NCBI GenBank assembly: GCA_944381495.1
Contig: CALWLJ010000014.1
Coordinates: 1 to 64,000, forward strand
DNA from: an uncultured Mediterraneibacter sp.
Lineage (GTDB): Bacteria > Bacillota > Clostridia > Lachnospirales > Lachnospiraceae
DNA length: 64,000 bases
Direction: 5' to 3'
The number at the start of each line of letters is the position of its first letter. The first letter of the stretch is position 1. The position numbers and the translations under genes were made by a program. Of this stretch, positions 49,028 to 59,244 are shown in pieces. The notes under the pieces are model-generated. The model was not told where the DNA came from, searched no databases, and saw only the letters and a program-made list of their open reading frames with translations.

Positions 49028-51682
49028 GTGGCTGAATTAACACCAATGATGAAACAGTATATGGAGACGAAATCCCAGTATCCGGACTGCATTCTGTTCT
49101 ATAGATTAGGAGATTTTTATGAAATGTTCTTCGATGATGCATTGACTGCGTCGAGAGAACTGGAGATCACGCTGACCGGCAAGAACTGCGGACAGGAAGA
49201 GCGGGCACCCATGTGTGGTGTCCCTTATCATGCTGTGGAGGGATATCTGAACAAACTGGTTTCTAAAGGATACAAGGTGGCTATCTGCGAACAGCTGGAG
49301 GATCCCAAGACTGCAAAAGGGCTTGTAAAGCGCGATGTAGTTCGTATTGTTACTCCGGGAACCAATCTGGATCCCCAGGCACTGGATGAGACGAAGAACA
49401 ATTATATCATGTGCATTGTATACATCGCTGACAGATATGGGATGTCCGTGGCTGATATCACGACCGGGGATTATTTTGTAACGGAGCTGCCGGACAGCGA
49501 GAAGTTGATGGATGAAATCTACAAGTTTATGCCTTCGGAGCTGATCTGCAACGAAGCATTTTACATGAGCGGAATGGATCTGGACAATATGAAGGAGAAG
49601 CTGGGCATCACGATCTATTCGCTGGATGCCTGGTATTTTGACGATGACATCTGCAGGCAGAAACTGCTGGAGCATTTCAAGGCTTCTTCTTTCACAGCCC
49701 TTGGCCTTGCCGACTACGACTGCGGTATTATCAGTGCCGGGGCGCTGCTTCAGTATCTCCTAGAGACACAGAAAAACTCATTGGACAATTTAACAAGACT
49801 GACCCCATACGCTGCAGGCATGTTCATGATGCTGGACAGCTCTACCCGCCGTAATCTGGAACTCTGCGAAACACTGAGGGAGAAGCAGAAGAGAGGCTCC
49901 CTGCTCTGGGTGCTGGATAAGACGAAGACGGCTATGGGAGCGAGAAACCTGCGAAAATCCATCGAACAGCCTTTGATCGATAAAAAGGAAATCGTCCGCC
50001 GCCTGGATGCAGTTCAGGAACTGAAAGATATGGCGATCTCGCGGGAGGAAATCCGGGAATATCTGGGACCGGTCTATGACCTGGAGCGTCTGATTACTAA
50101 AATCACCTACGGTTCCGCTAACCCAAGAGATCTCATTGCCTTCCGAAGTTCTCTTGAGATGCTGCCTCATATCCACTATATTTTGGAGGAAATGAACGCT
50201 CCGATCCTGAAAGAAATCTGTGAAGACCTGGATCCCTTGTCTGACCTGTGCGACCTTGTCCAGAGAGCAATCCAGGATGAACCTCCTCTTGCTATGAAAG
50301 AGGGCAATATCATCCGTGACGGATACAACGAAGAGGTGGACAAGCTCCGGCACGCCAAGTCCGACGGAAAGGACTGGCTTGCCAAGCTAGAAAATGAGGA
50401 ACGGGAGAAGACCGGAATCAAGAATCTCCGTATCAAATACAACAAGGTGTTCGGATACTACCTGGAAGTAACGAATTCCTTTAAATCTATGGTTCCGGAC
50501 TACTATACCAGAAAGCAGACACTGGCCAATGCGGAACGCTATATCACTCCTGAATTGAAAGAACTGGAAGACATGATCCTCGGCGCTGAGGACCGTCTTT
50601 ATGCTCTGGAGTATGATCTGTATACCGAGGTCAGAGAGAAGATTGCCTCACAGATTGTACGGATCCAGAAGACGGCAAAGGCCATTGCCGGGCTGGATAT
50701 GTTTGCTTCTCTTGCTCTTGTGGCGGAGCGGAACAATTTTGTCCGCCCGAAGATCAATGAAAAAGGTGTTATTGACATCAAGGAAGGCCGGCATCCAGTA
50801 GTAGAACGAATGATCCCCAACGATATGTTCATACCCAATGATACTTATCTGGATGACAAAAAGCATCGGATCTCCATTATTACAGGTCCGAATATGGCAG
50901 GAAAATCTACATATATGCGTCAGACTGCTCTGATCGCCCTTATGGCACAGATTGGTTCCTTTGTTCCTGCCAAGAGCGCCGACATCTGTATCTCAGATCG
51001 GATCTTTACAAGAGTCGGCGCTTCCGATGATCTTGCTTCGGGGCAGAGTACCTTTATGGTGGAGATGACAGAAGTGGCAAATATCCTCCGGAACGCCACG
51101 TCAAAGAGTCTTCTTATCCTGGATGAGATCGGCAGGGGCACCAGTACCTTTGACGGTCTGTCCATTGCATGGGCTGTAGTAGAGTACATCAGTGATTCCA
51201 AGCTGTTGGGAGCCAAGACACTGTTCGCCACCCATTACCATGAACTCACCGAACTGGAGGGCAAGATCGATAACGTAAATAACTACTGTATTGCTGTAAA
51301 AGAAAAGGGAGACGACATCGTTTTCCTGAGAAAGATCGTAAAAGGCGGCGCAGACAAGAGTTACGGAATTCAGGTGGCAAAGCTGGCAGGAGTTCCGGAT
51401 CTGGTGATCAACCGGGCAAAGGAGATTGTAGAAGAACTCAGTGAGGAGGATATTACCGGAAAGGTAAGCGAGATTGCATCAGCAAAAGAAAAAGCCTCCC
51501 GGAAACGTCCGAAGGTTAAGAAATACGATGAGGTTGATCTGGCCCAGATGTCCCTCTTTGATACGGTAAAAGACGACGATGTACTGGAGGAACTTAAAAA
51601 TATCGACGTAGGCAATCTGACGCCTGTCGATGCGCTGAATACGATTTACCGGCTTCAGAACAAGCTGAAAAACCGATGGTAA
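49028..51682 (+). CDS. mutS: DNA mismatch repair protein MutS
   Basis: Mismatch-recognition ATPase of 884 residues. FYRLGDFYEMFFDDA in domain I holds the Phe-x-Glu that wedges into the mismatch (F-Y-E), TGPNMAGKST (from about residue 619) is the P-loop, LLILDEIGRGTSTFDG Walker B and FATHYHEL the switch His. I chose GTG 49028 because AAGGAG ends 7 nt before it; the ATG at 49022 leaves only one base. First gene of a long run with mutL and miaA, 23 nt before mutL. Confidence 0.96.
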   Translation: MAELTPMMKQYMETKSQYPDCILFYRLGDFYEMFFDDALTASRELEITLTGKNCGQEERAPMCGVPYHAVEGYLNKLVSKGYKVAICEQLEDPKTAKGLVKRDVVRIVTPGTNLDPQALDETKNNYIMCIVYIADRYGMSVADITTGDYFVTELPDSEKLMDEIYKFMPSELICNEAFYMSGMDLDNMKEKLGITIYSLDAWYFDDDICRQKLLEHFKASSFTALGLADYDCGIISAGALLQYLLETQKNSLDNLTRLTPYAAGMFMMLDSSTRRNLELCETLREKQKRGSLLWVLDKTKTAMGARNLRKSIEQPLIDKKEIVRRLDAVQELKDMAISREEIREYLGPVYDLERLITKITYGSANPRDLIAFRSSLEMLPHIHYILEEMNAPILKEICEDLDPLSDLCDLVQRAIQDEPPLAMKEGNIIRDGYNEEVDKLRHAKSDGKDWLAKLENEEREKTGIKNLRIKYNKVFGYYLEVTNSFKSMVPDYYTRKQTLANAERYITPELKELEDMILGAEDRLYALEYDLYTEVREKIASQIVRIQKTAKAIAGLDMFASLALVAERNNFVRPKINEKGVIDIKEGRHPVVERMIPNDMFIPNDTYLDDKKHRISIITGPNMAGKSTYMRQTALIALMAQIGSFVPAKSADICISDRIFTRVGASDDLASGQSTFMVEMTEVANILRNATSKSLLILDEIGRGTSTFDGLSIAWAVVEYISDSKLLGAKTLFATHYHELTELEGKIDNVNNYCIAVKEKGDDIVFLRKIVKGGADKSYGIQVAKLAGVPDLVINRAKEIVEELSEEDITGKVSEIASAKEKASRKRPKVKKYDEVDLAQMSLFDTVKDDDVLEELKNIDVGNLTPVDALNTIYRLQNKLKNRW

Positions 51683-51705
51683 CATAGATTTTAAAGGAGT
51701 AAATC

Positions 51706-53940
51706 ATGCCTCATATTCAGGTTTTAGACCAGATAACAATTGATAAGATCGCTGCAGGCGAGGTTATAGAGCGTCCTGCTTCTATAGTAAAGGAGCTGGT
51801 GGAGAACGCGATTGATGCAGGAGCATCCTCAGTAAAGGTGGAGATTCGTGACGGAGGTATCTCTTTGATACGAATCCAGGATAACGGCTGTGGAATTCCT
51901 CACGATGAAGTGCGGAAAGCATTTCTTCGCCATTCTACCAGTAAGATCACCAGTGTTGAGGATCTTTCTCACCTGAGTTCCCTTGGATTCCGGGGAGAGG
52001 CACTTTCCAGTATCGCGGCCGTTACCCGCACGGAGCTGGTGACCAAGACACGTGAGGAAGAACTTGGCACCCGCTATGTGATCGAAGGGGGAGCAGAAGT
52101 ATCCATGGAGGAGACCGGGGCGCCGGACGGCACTACATTTCTTGTACGCCAGCTATTCTATAATGTGCCTGCGCGGCGCAAGTTTCTCAAGACTCCGATG
52201 ACCGAGGCGGGACATGTGCAGGATCTGCTCATGCATCTGGCTCTTTCTCATCCGGAGGTTGCATTTACCTTTCTGAACAACGGGCAGGAGAAGCTGCGGA
52301 CGTCAGGCAACGGCAAGCTGAAAGACGTGATCTACAATGTATACGGCAGAGATATCGCGGCAAACCTTCTGGATATAGACTATGAACAGGGAGGACTCAG
52401 GATCACAGGGTATCTGGGCAAGCCTGTCATCAGCAGAGGAAACAGAAATTTTGAGAACTTTTTCGTAAACGGAAGATATGTGAAGAGCCCCATGATCTCA
52501 AAATCTCTGGAAGACGCTTATAAAGACTTTACCATGCAGCACAGGTTTCCCTTTGTGGTGCTGCATTTTCATGTGGATGGAGAGAAGATCGACGTAAATG
52601 TCCATCCAACCAAAATGGAGCTTCGTTTTCAAAGGCAGCAGGAAGTGTATAATACTGTTTTCGAAGGCGTCCACCGGACGCTCCTGGAACCGGAGCTGAT
52701 CCAGCACGCGGAAGTGCCGGATCCCAAAGGGGAGAAATCGGATTCTGTAAAACAGGGGGCTACTCAGGAATTCATTTCCCGTCCTGCCGGAGGAGGGACT
52801 GGCGAATCCAGCGCCGGCAGACAGGAGGGGGCAAGTCCCTTCCTGCTCAGGCCAAAGACGGCTCCTTATCCCTCTGCGACTGCCGGAGAGCAGAATGAAA
52901 TGCCGGCCGTATTAAAAGAGGATACGGTACCTTACGGAAGCAAAGAAGGAAAGGATTTTGCCAAAAATACGGGAACTGCCCAAGGAGTCAGCCAGTCTTC
53001 AGATACAAAGCCAGCGATTCCTCAGGCTGAAGTCCGCGACGAGGATTACTTCATCCGGAAGATGAGAGAACGTGTCCTGGCCTATCACCAGCGTTCTTCT
53101 TCGGCAGAGGTATCAGACAGGAGCGGGATCTTCCGCCCGGAAGTACAGGAGCAGCGGATCAGGGATGCAGTGAAGGCCGCTGCGGATACGGCGACTTCTC
53201 CTGTGCCAACTCCCGAGTCTGATACAGCACCTGTTCCCGGACCTGTACCGGAGTCTATGCCGAAGTCTGTTCCGAAACCCGAAGCCGGAGCTGATCCTGG
53301 ACCTTTCAAGCCCAAACAGCTGGACCTTTTCGAGGAAAATTTCCTGAAACGGGAGATAAAGGCCGAATACAAGCTGATCGGACAGGTATTTGACACCTAC
53401 TGGCTGGTAGAGTTCAAAGACAGCCTGTATATCATAGACCAGCATGCCGCTCATGAACGTGTGCTCTATGAACGCACGCTGAAAGGGATGAAAAATCGTG
53501 AGTTTACATCTCAGTATTTGAGTCCGCCGATTATCTTAACGCTGTCCATGCAGGAAGCCCAGGTGCTGAACGACAACATGGACCGCTTTACCAGGATTGG
53601 GTTCGAGATCGAGCCTTTCGGTGGGGAAGAATATGCAGTCCGGGCGGTCCCGGACAATCTGTTCAGTATTGCGAAGAAAGATCTGCTCATGGAAATGATC
53701 GACGATCTGGCGGATGGACTGACCACAAATATGGCGCCAGATCTGATCGACGAGAAAGTGGCGTCCATGTCATGCAAGGCCGCAGTCAAGGGCAACAACC
53801 GTCTGTCCGCCCAAGAGGTGGACGCGCTGATCGGAGAGCTCCTGACTCTGGACAATCCCTATCATTGTCCTCATGGACGCCCCACCATCATCGCTATGAC
53901 GAAACGGGAACTGGAAAAGAAATTCAAGAGGATCGTATAA
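51706..53940 (+). CDS. mutL: DNA mismatch repair protein MutL
   Basis: Protein of 744 residues. GHKL ATPase domain at the start: ENAIDAGA, DNGCGI, SLGFRGEAL. A long proline- and alanine-rich linker (about 340-535) is followed by the dimerisation and endonuclease domain: DQHAAHERVLYE is the metal-binding motif, with SCKAAVKGN and CPHGRPT near the end. So this is the nicking type of MutL used in organisms without MutH. AAAGGAG precedes the ATG. miaA starts directly after its stop. Confidence 0.96.
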   Translation: MPHIQVLDQITIDKIAAGEVIERPASIVKELVENAIDAGASSVKVEIRDGGISLIRIQDNGCGIPHDEVRKAFLRHSTSKITSVEDLSHLSSLGFRGEALSSIAAVTRTELVTKTREEELGTRYVIEGGAEVSMEETGAPDGTTFLVRQLFYNVPARRKFLKTPMTEAGHVQDLLMHLALSHPEVAFTFLNNGQEKLRTSGNGKLKDVIYNVYGRDIAANLLDIDYEQGGLRITGYLGKPVISRGNRNFENFFVNGRYVKSPMISKSLEDAYKDFTMQHRFPFVVLHFHVDGEKIDVNVHPTKMELRFQRQQEVYNTVFEGVHRTLLEPELIQHAEVPDPKGEKSDSVKQGATQEFISRPAGGGTGESSAGRQEGASPFLLRPKTAPYPSATAGEQNEMPAVLKEDTVPYGSKEGKDFAKNTGTAQGVSQSSDTKPAIPQAEVRDEDYFIRKMRERVLAYHQRSSSAEVSDRSGIFRPEVQEQRIRDAVKAAADTATSPVPTPESDTAPVPGPVPESMPKSVPKPEAGADPGPFKPKQLDLFEENFLKREIKAEYKLIGQVFDTYWLVEFKDSLYIIDQHAAHERVLYERTLKGMKNREFTSQYLSPPIILTLSMQEAQVLNDNMDRFTRIGFEIEPFGGEEYAVRAVPDNLFSIAKKDLLMEMIDDLADGLTTNMAPDLIDEKVASMSCKAAVKGNNRLSAQEVDALIGELLTLDNPYHCPHGRPTIIAMTKRELEKKFKRIV

Positions 53941-54885
53941 ATGAAAAAACCTTTGATCATATTGACCGGGCCAACGGCAGTCGGAAAGACTGCCGCGTCT
54001 ATCGGTCTTGCAAAAGCAGTAAACGGAGAGATCATCTCAGCAGATTCCATGCAGGTATACCGTACCATGGATATTGGTTCTGCCAAGATTACCCGGGAAG
54101 AAATGGATGGGGTCCCTCATCATCTGGTTGATGTCCTGGACCCGGAAGAGGAGTTTAATGTAGTACGTTTCCAGCAAATGGCAAAGAAAGCCATGGAAGG
54201 AATTTATGACAGAGGAAAAATTCCTGTTATTGTAGGCGGCACCGGTTTCTATATTCAGGCTGTTCTATATGATATCGATTTCACCGAGAATGACGGAAAT
54301 CCTGCATACAGAATAGAACTGGAACAGATTGCGGCAGAGAAAGGGCCGGAATATCTTCATGAAGAGCTCAAAAAAATAGATCCAAAATCGGCGGAGGATA
54401 TCCATGCGCACAATGTAAAAAAAGTGATCCGGGCGCTGGAGTTTTACCGTCAGACCGGACAGCAGATCTCTGAACATAACGCAAAAGAGAGAGAGAAGGT
54501 AGCTCCCTATCATTCTGCGTATTTTGTGCTGACAGATGAACGGACTGCCCTTTATGACAGGATTGACAGGCGTGTTGACCTTATGATGAAGCAGGGGCTT
54601 CTTGATGAAGTACGCATGCTTAAGGATCGTGGCGTAAAGCGGGAGAGTACAGCCATGCAAGGCCTGGGCTATAAGGAGCTGCTGGCATATCTGGACGGAG
54701 AATACCCCCTGGAGGAGGCGGTACGGATCATCAAACGGGACACCCGTCACTTCGCCAAACGGCAGCTGACATGGTTCCGCAGAGAACGGGACGTGATCTG
54801 GATCGACAAGAAGGCAGCCGGGTATAATGAGCAGAACATCCTGGATCAGATGCTTGGGATACTCAGAGACAAAGGCATCATCTGA
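53941..54885 (+). CDS. miaA: tRNA dimethylallyltransferase
   Basis: Enzyme of 314 residues that attaches dimethylallyl to A37 of tRNAs, the step before MiaB. GPTAVGKTAAS (about 9-19) is the P-loop, SADSMQVYRTMDIGSAK the substrate loop with the catalytic Asp, PVIVGGTGFYIQAVLYD the mid-domain, and MQGLGYKEL with TRHFAKRQLTWFR the tRNA-facing part. It begins on the base after mutL stops, with its ribosome-binding site (AAGAGGAT) inside mutL. hfq, which often follows miaA in Firmicutes, is not here. Confidence 0.95.
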   Translation: MKKPLIILTGPTAVGKTAASIGLAKAVNGEIISADSMQVYRTMDIGSAKITREEMDGVPHHLVDVLDPEEEFNVVRFQQMAKKAMEGIYDRGKIPVIVGGTGFYIQAVLYDIDFTENDGNPAYRIELEQIAAEKGPEYLHEELKKIDPKSAEDIHAHNVKKVIRALEFYRQTGQQISEHNAKEREKVAPYHSAYFVLTDERTALYDRIDRRVDLMMKQGLLDEVRMLKDRGVKRESTAMQGLGYKELLAYLDGEYPLEEAVRIIKRDTRHFAKRQLTWFRRERDVIWIDKKAAGYNEQNILDQMLGILRDKGII

Positions 54886-54985
54886 ATCACAGTCAGGGAT
54901 CTGAATTGATCCGAATTGCAGTTAAGAATCTGAATTGCTGCCAGAGAACAGAAAAGAATTGTACATTAGAGAGGATAGAAATATT

Positions 54986-56290
54986 ATGATACAGACAGAA
55001 ACCTTATACGAACAGCTGGGAATATCCCGTGAAGTATGGGAGCTGGGAGAGAAGACAGAGAAGGCACTTGAGGACCGTTTCCTGGAGTTTGACCGGACAG
55101 CAGAGTACAATCAGCTGAAAGTCATCAAGGCCATGCAGGACAACCGGGTCAGCGAAGGATGCTTCAACTATGCCAGCGGGTACGGATACAGTGACCAGGG
55201 AAGGGATACCCTGGAGCAGGTATATGCCTCCGCTTTCCATACAGAGGCGGCCCTTGTCCGGCCCCAGATCACCTGCGGTACTCATGCGCTGGCACTGGCT
55301 CTTTCCGCCAACCTGCGCCCCGGAGATGAACTTCTCTCTCCGGTGGGGAAACCCTATGACACACTGGAGGAAGTGATCGGGATCCGCCCATCCAGAGGTT
55401 CACTGGCGGAGTATGGCGTCACATACCGACAGGTAGAGCTTTTAGAGGATGGATACTTTGACTATCCTGCCATCGAGGCTGCCTTAAACGAGAGAACGAA
55501 GCTGGTTACCATCCAGCGCTCCAAAGGGTATCAGACCCGCCCCAGCTACTCCGTAGAGAAGATCGGAGAGCTTATTTCCTTTATCAAAGAGCGCAGACCG
55601 GACGTGATCTGTATGGTTGACAACTGCTATGGGGAGTTTGTTGAAACAATCGAACCCAGCGATGTAGGGGCGGATATGATCGTAGGTTCCCTTATCAAGA
55701 ATCCGGGCGGTGGTCTGGCTCCTATCGGCGGATATATTGCAGGAAAAGAAGAATTGATCGAGAACTGTGCCGTGCGTTTGACTTCTCCGGGACTGGGGAA
55801 AGAAGTTGGCGCCTCACTGGGAGTAATGCAGTCTTTCTTCCAGGGATTCTTTCTGGCGCCCACCGTGGTCTGCGGCGCACTGAAGGGAGCGGTATTTGCT
55901 GCAAATATATATGAAAAGCTGGGGTATCCCGTAATCCCAGATAGGTCTGAATCCAGGCATGATATCATCCAGGCCGTAACCCTGGGATCACCGGAAGGTG
56001 TGATTGCTTTTTGTAAAGGAATCCAGGCGGCAGCTCCTGTAGACAGTTATGTAAGTCCGGAACCATGGGCCATGCCCGGCTATGACAGTGATGTGATCAT
56101 GGCCGCGGGAGCGTTTGTTCAGGGTTCTTCCATCGAACTGAGTGCAGACGGCCCTATTAAACCGCCTTACGCAGTATATTTTCAGGGAGGGCTGACGTGG
56201 TATCATGCAAAACTGGGTATCCTGAAATCCGTCCAGAGCCTGGTGGATGCAGGAGTTCTGGATCCGGGCAGGATCACTGCTCTTTTGTAG
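54986..56290 (+). CDS. methionine gamma-lyase family PLP protein (YnbB-like)
   Basis: PLP enzyme of 434 residues, of the YnbB group formerly called aluminium resistance proteins. The PLP lysine is Lys238 in GSLIKNPGGG; CGTHALALAL and VDNCYGEFVE supply cofactor contacts; FNYASGYGYSDQGRDTLE is a family signature. A sulfur-amino-acid lyase role is assumed from fold only. Start at 54986 has GAGAGGA upstream, while the frame is open 17 codons earlier. It sits after miaA as in many Clostridia and Bacillus. Confidence 0.88.
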   Translation: MIQTETLYEQLGISREVWELGEKTEKALEDRFLEFDRTAEYNQLKVIKAMQDNRVSEGCFNYASGYGYSDQGRDTLEQVYASAFHTEAALVRPQITCGTHALALALSANLRPGDELLSPVGKPYDTLEEVIGIRPSRGSLAEYGVTYRQVELLEDGYFDYPAIEAALNERTKLVTIQRSKGYQTRPSYSVEKIGELISFIKERRPDVICMVDNCYGEFVETIEPSDVGADMIVGSLIKNPGGGLAPIGGYIAGKEELIENCAVRLTSPGLGKEVGASLGVMQSFFQGFFLAPTVVCGALKGAVFAANIYEKLGYPVIPDRSESRHDIIQAVTLGSPEGVIAFCKGIQAAAPVDSYVSPEPWAMPGYDSDVIMAAGAFVQGSSIELSADGPIKPPYAVYFQGGLTWYHAKLGILKSVQSLVDAGVLDPGRITALL

Positions 56291-56374
56291 CGGACAGGCG
56301 TTCCGTCTGCCTGCAAAGGGGGCAAATAATCCCTGTATTATTACAAAACGAAACATCACGGAAAGGATTTAGCT

Positions 56375-57610
56375 ATGAAAACTATCGCTGTGATCGGCGG
56401 GGGTGCATCCGGCATGATGGCTGCTGTGACCGCTGCTTCGGAAGGAGCCCGCGTGATTCTGCTGGAACACGGAAATCAGGTCGGGAAGAAAATATTATCC
56501 ACAGGAAACGGAAGATGCAATTTTACCAATACTTTGCAGGAACCTTTCTGCTATCATTCAGACAATCCACTTTTCCCATGGAGGCTGGTCAAACGGTTTG
56601 GTGCTCAGGATGCAATCGCGTTCTTTCTGAAGCTGGGTGTATATTCGAAAAACAGGAATGGATACATTTATCCCAATTCTGACCAGGCGTCTGCTGTGGC
56701 GGATGTACTCCGCATGGAAATGGAACGTCTCCAGGTAGAAATCCGTACCGGAACCGAGTGCCGTAAGATCATTCCGGGGAAAAAGCATTTCCGTATCCTG
56801 ACAGACCGGGAAGATGTCCGCGCTGACCGCGTCATTCTCTGTACGGGGTCAAAAGCCGCGCCTAATACAGGGTCCGACGGATCCGGCTATGATCTTGCGA
56901 AGGATCTGGGACACAGGATGATTCCTGTACTGCCGGCCCTTGTGCAGCTCAGGTGCCGGGAAAAGTTTCTAAAAAGTATTGCAGGCGTACGGACCAATGG
57001 TCGGGTTTCTCTGTACTGCGGGGATGAATGTATTGCAGAAAATGCCGGAGAGATACAGCTTACTGCATACGGAATCTCAGGGATTCCCGTTTTTCAGGTC
57101 AGCCGATGGGCCTCCCGCGCCCTTTATGAGGGAAAAGAAGTAACGGCATTTCTTGATTTTATGCCGGACTACAGTTTTGAACAGACTCTGGCGTTTCTGA
57201 AGGCCAGAGCAGCTATGAGGCCGCAGAAACGTGCGGAAGATTTTCTGACCGGGGTGTTTCACAGAAAACTCTCTGATCTGTGGATCCGTCTATCTGGCAT
57301 CGGCCGCGAAAAAAAAGCGGGAGAATTCACGGAGAAAGATATGGAAAACCTGTGCGGATTGATCAAAAAATTCCGCACTACCGTCACGGCAGCAAATTCT
57401 TTCGAACAGGCGCAGGTCTGTTGCGGCGGGATCGACACCGCAGAAGTAAATCCGGACACTCTGGAATCCCTTTATGTACCTGGACTGTATTTTGCAGGGG
57501 AGATCCTGGATGTGGACGGAATCTGCGGGGGATATAATCTACAGTGGGCCTGGACAAGCGGTCATATCAGCGGAAAGGAGGCTGCCAATGATCAGGATCA
57601 GTCAGCTTAA
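56375..57610 (+). CDS. FAD-dependent flavoprotein (HI0933 / YhiN-like)
   Basis: Flavoprotein of 411 residues. AVIGGGASGMMAAVTAA (about 4-20) is the FAD dinucleotide-binding motif; GKKILSTGNGRCNFTN (about 37-52) is the conserved HI0933 signature; FAGEILDVDGICGGYNLQWAWTSG closes the FAD site. Substrate not established for the family. ACGGAAAGGA precedes the ATG. It overlaps the next flavoprotein gene by 23 nt, so the two probably act or are regulated together. Confidence 0.9.
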   Translation: MKTIAVIGGGASGMMAAVTAASEGARVILLEHGNQVGKKILSTGNGRCNFTNTLQEPFCYHSDNPLFPWRLVKRFGAQDAIAFFLKLGVYSKNRNGYIYPNSDQASAVADVLRMEMERLQVEIRTGTECRKIIPGKKHFRILTDREDVRADRVILCTGSKAAPNTGSDGSGYDLAKDLGHRMIPVLPALVQLRCREKFLKSIAGVRTNGRVSLYCGDECIAENAGEIQLTAYGISGIPVFQVSRWASRALYEGKEVTAFLDFMPDYSFEQTLAFLKARAAMRPQKRAEDFLTGVFHRKLSDLWIRLSGIGREKKAGEFTEKDMENLCGLIKKFRTTVTAANSFEQAQVCCGGIDTAEVNPDTLESLYVPGLYFAGEILDVDGICGGYNLQWAWTSGHISGKEAANDQDQSA

Positions 57611-59165
57611 ACTGCCGGTAGAACACACGCCGGATCAACTTAGAAAAAAGATAATCCGCACAGCTCATCTGAAAGAAGAGGAACTGCGTGGATTTTCTAT
57701 CAGAAAACGTTCCCTTGATGCAAGAAAGAAACCGGAACTGTATTACGTTTACACAATCGATCTGGATGTGAGTCACGAAGAGAAAATCCTGAAGCGTTCC
57801 AGAGGGAAGCTTACAAAAATGGCGGAGAGAGTCTATCGGGCCCCGGTTCATGGAACTGAGCCGCTCCGGAACAGACCTGTAGTCATCGGCAGCGGTCCTG
57901 CCGGTCTTTTCTGCGCTTATCTTCTTGCAAAAGAGGGGTACTGTCCCCTTGTATTGGAACGCGGAGCATCTGTGCGGGAACGGCAGAAAGACGTAGAACA
58001 TTTTTGGAAGACGGGAATCCTGAACCCATCATCAAACGTCCAGTTCGGTGAAGGGGGTGCAGGCACATTCTCTGATGGAAAACTGAATACTCTTGTGAAG
58101 GACTCATGCGGCAGAAACCGTTTTGTTCTGGAGACTTTCGTCCGTTTCGGCGCGCCGGAAGAAATCCTCTATGAGCAGAAGCCACATATCGGTACAGACA
58201 TTCTGATCAATGTAGTGGAAAATATGAGAAATGAGATTACAACACTTGGAGGAGAATTTCGCTTTCACACCACAGTTACAGATCTGATTCCGGAAGAGAA
58301 CCGCCTGATTACTACGAACGGTGAGATTCAAACGGATGCAGCGGTTCTTGCCATCGGCCACAGCGCCCGTGATACATTCCAGATGCTATATGACAGAGGC
58401 ATCCCGATAGAAGCCAAGTCCTTTGCGGTAGGCGTCAGAGTGGAACATCCCCAGCATCTGATCGACGAATCACAGTACGGACGTACAGACAGAGGCAGTC
58501 TTCCTGCCGCCGCATATAAGCTGACCGAGAAACTGGAAAATGGGCGTGGCGTATATACGTTCTGTATGTGTCCTGGCGGTTATGTAGTCAATGCATCCTC
58601 AGAGGAAGGCCGCCTGGCGGTTAACGGCATGAGTTATCATGACCGGGCTGGAGAAAATGCCAACAGTGCAGTCATTGTCACTGTCACACCGGAGGATTAT
58701 GGCTCGGATCATCCGCTGGCTGGCGTATATTTTCAGAGAACACTGGAAGAAAATGCGTGGAATGCAGGTCAGGGGAGTGTTCCTGTCCAGCGGTTTGGAG
58801 ATTATCAGGCAAAAAGAATCAGTACTGCTGCAGGGCATATACATCCATGCATGAAAGGAAGCTGGCGCTTTGGGGATGTGCGGGGAATTTTTCCAGCCGT
58901 GATCGGTGATTCCATTGAAGAAGGCATCTGTGCAATGGACAGGAAGATTCATGGATTTGCAGACAAGGATGTGATTCTGGCAGGGGTAGAGAGCCGAACT
59001 TCTTCCCCGGTGAGGATTCGCCGCAATGAGAACTTTGTCTCAGATATAGTTCCATGGCTCTATCCCTGCGGTGAGGGCGCAGGATATGCGGGAGGAATCA
59101 CTTCCGCAGCCATGGACGGACTGAAATCTGCCGAGGCAGTTATAAAAAGATTCACAGAATTTTAA
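57588..59165 (+). CDS. FAD-dependent dehydrogenase (COG2509-type)
   Basis: Flavoprotein of 525 residues with an N-terminal alpha-beta domain of about 95 residues (IRISQLKLPVEHTPDQLRKK, then RGFSIRKRSLDARKKPELYY) before the FAD motif VVIGSGPAGLFCAYLL. NVQFGEGGAGTFSDGKLNT and CPGGYVVNASSEEG are family signatures; PCGEGAGYAGGITSAAMDGL closes the flavin site. Start at 57588 has AAAGGAGG upstream, inside the preceding gene. Function undetermined, though the pairing with an HI0933-like protein is common in Clostridia. Confidence 0.88.
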   Translation: MIRISQLKLPVEHTPDQLRKKIIRTAHLKEEELRGFSIRKRSLDARKKPELYYVYTIDLDVSHEEKILKRSRGKLTKMAERVYRAPVHGTEPLRNRPVVIGSGPAGLFCAYLLAKEGYCPLVLERGASVRERQKDVEHFWKTGILNPSSNVQFGEGGAGTFSDGKLNTLVKDSCGRNRFVLETFVRFGAPEEILYEQKPHIGTDILINVVENMRNEITTLGGEFRFHTTVTDLIPEENRLITTNGEIQTDAAVLAIGHSARDTFQMLYDRGIPIEAKSFAVGVRVEHPQHLIDESQYGRTDRGSLPAAAYKLTEKLENGRGVYTFCMCPGGYVVNASSEEGRLAVNGMSYHDRAGENANSAVIVTVTPEDYGSDHPLAGVYFQRTLEENAWNAGQGSVPVQRFGDYQAKRISTAAGHIHPCMKGSWRFGDVRGIFPAVIGDSIEEGICAMDRKIHGFADKDVILAGVESRTSSPVRIRRNENFVSDIVPWLYPCGEGAGYAGGITSAAMDGLKSAEAVIKRFTEF

Positions 59166-59244
59166 TAGACCGCCTCTATACATGAATTTTAAACTGTGCT
59201 AAAATAAATCGTTGTATTGTATCATCGCAGTAGTAGAATATTAT

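Noticed and set aside
53941..56374. Expected hfq gene after miaA
   Set aside because: I looked for an Sm-like reading frame of about 80 codons between miaA and the flavoprotein gene and found none; only the YnbB-like gene is there.
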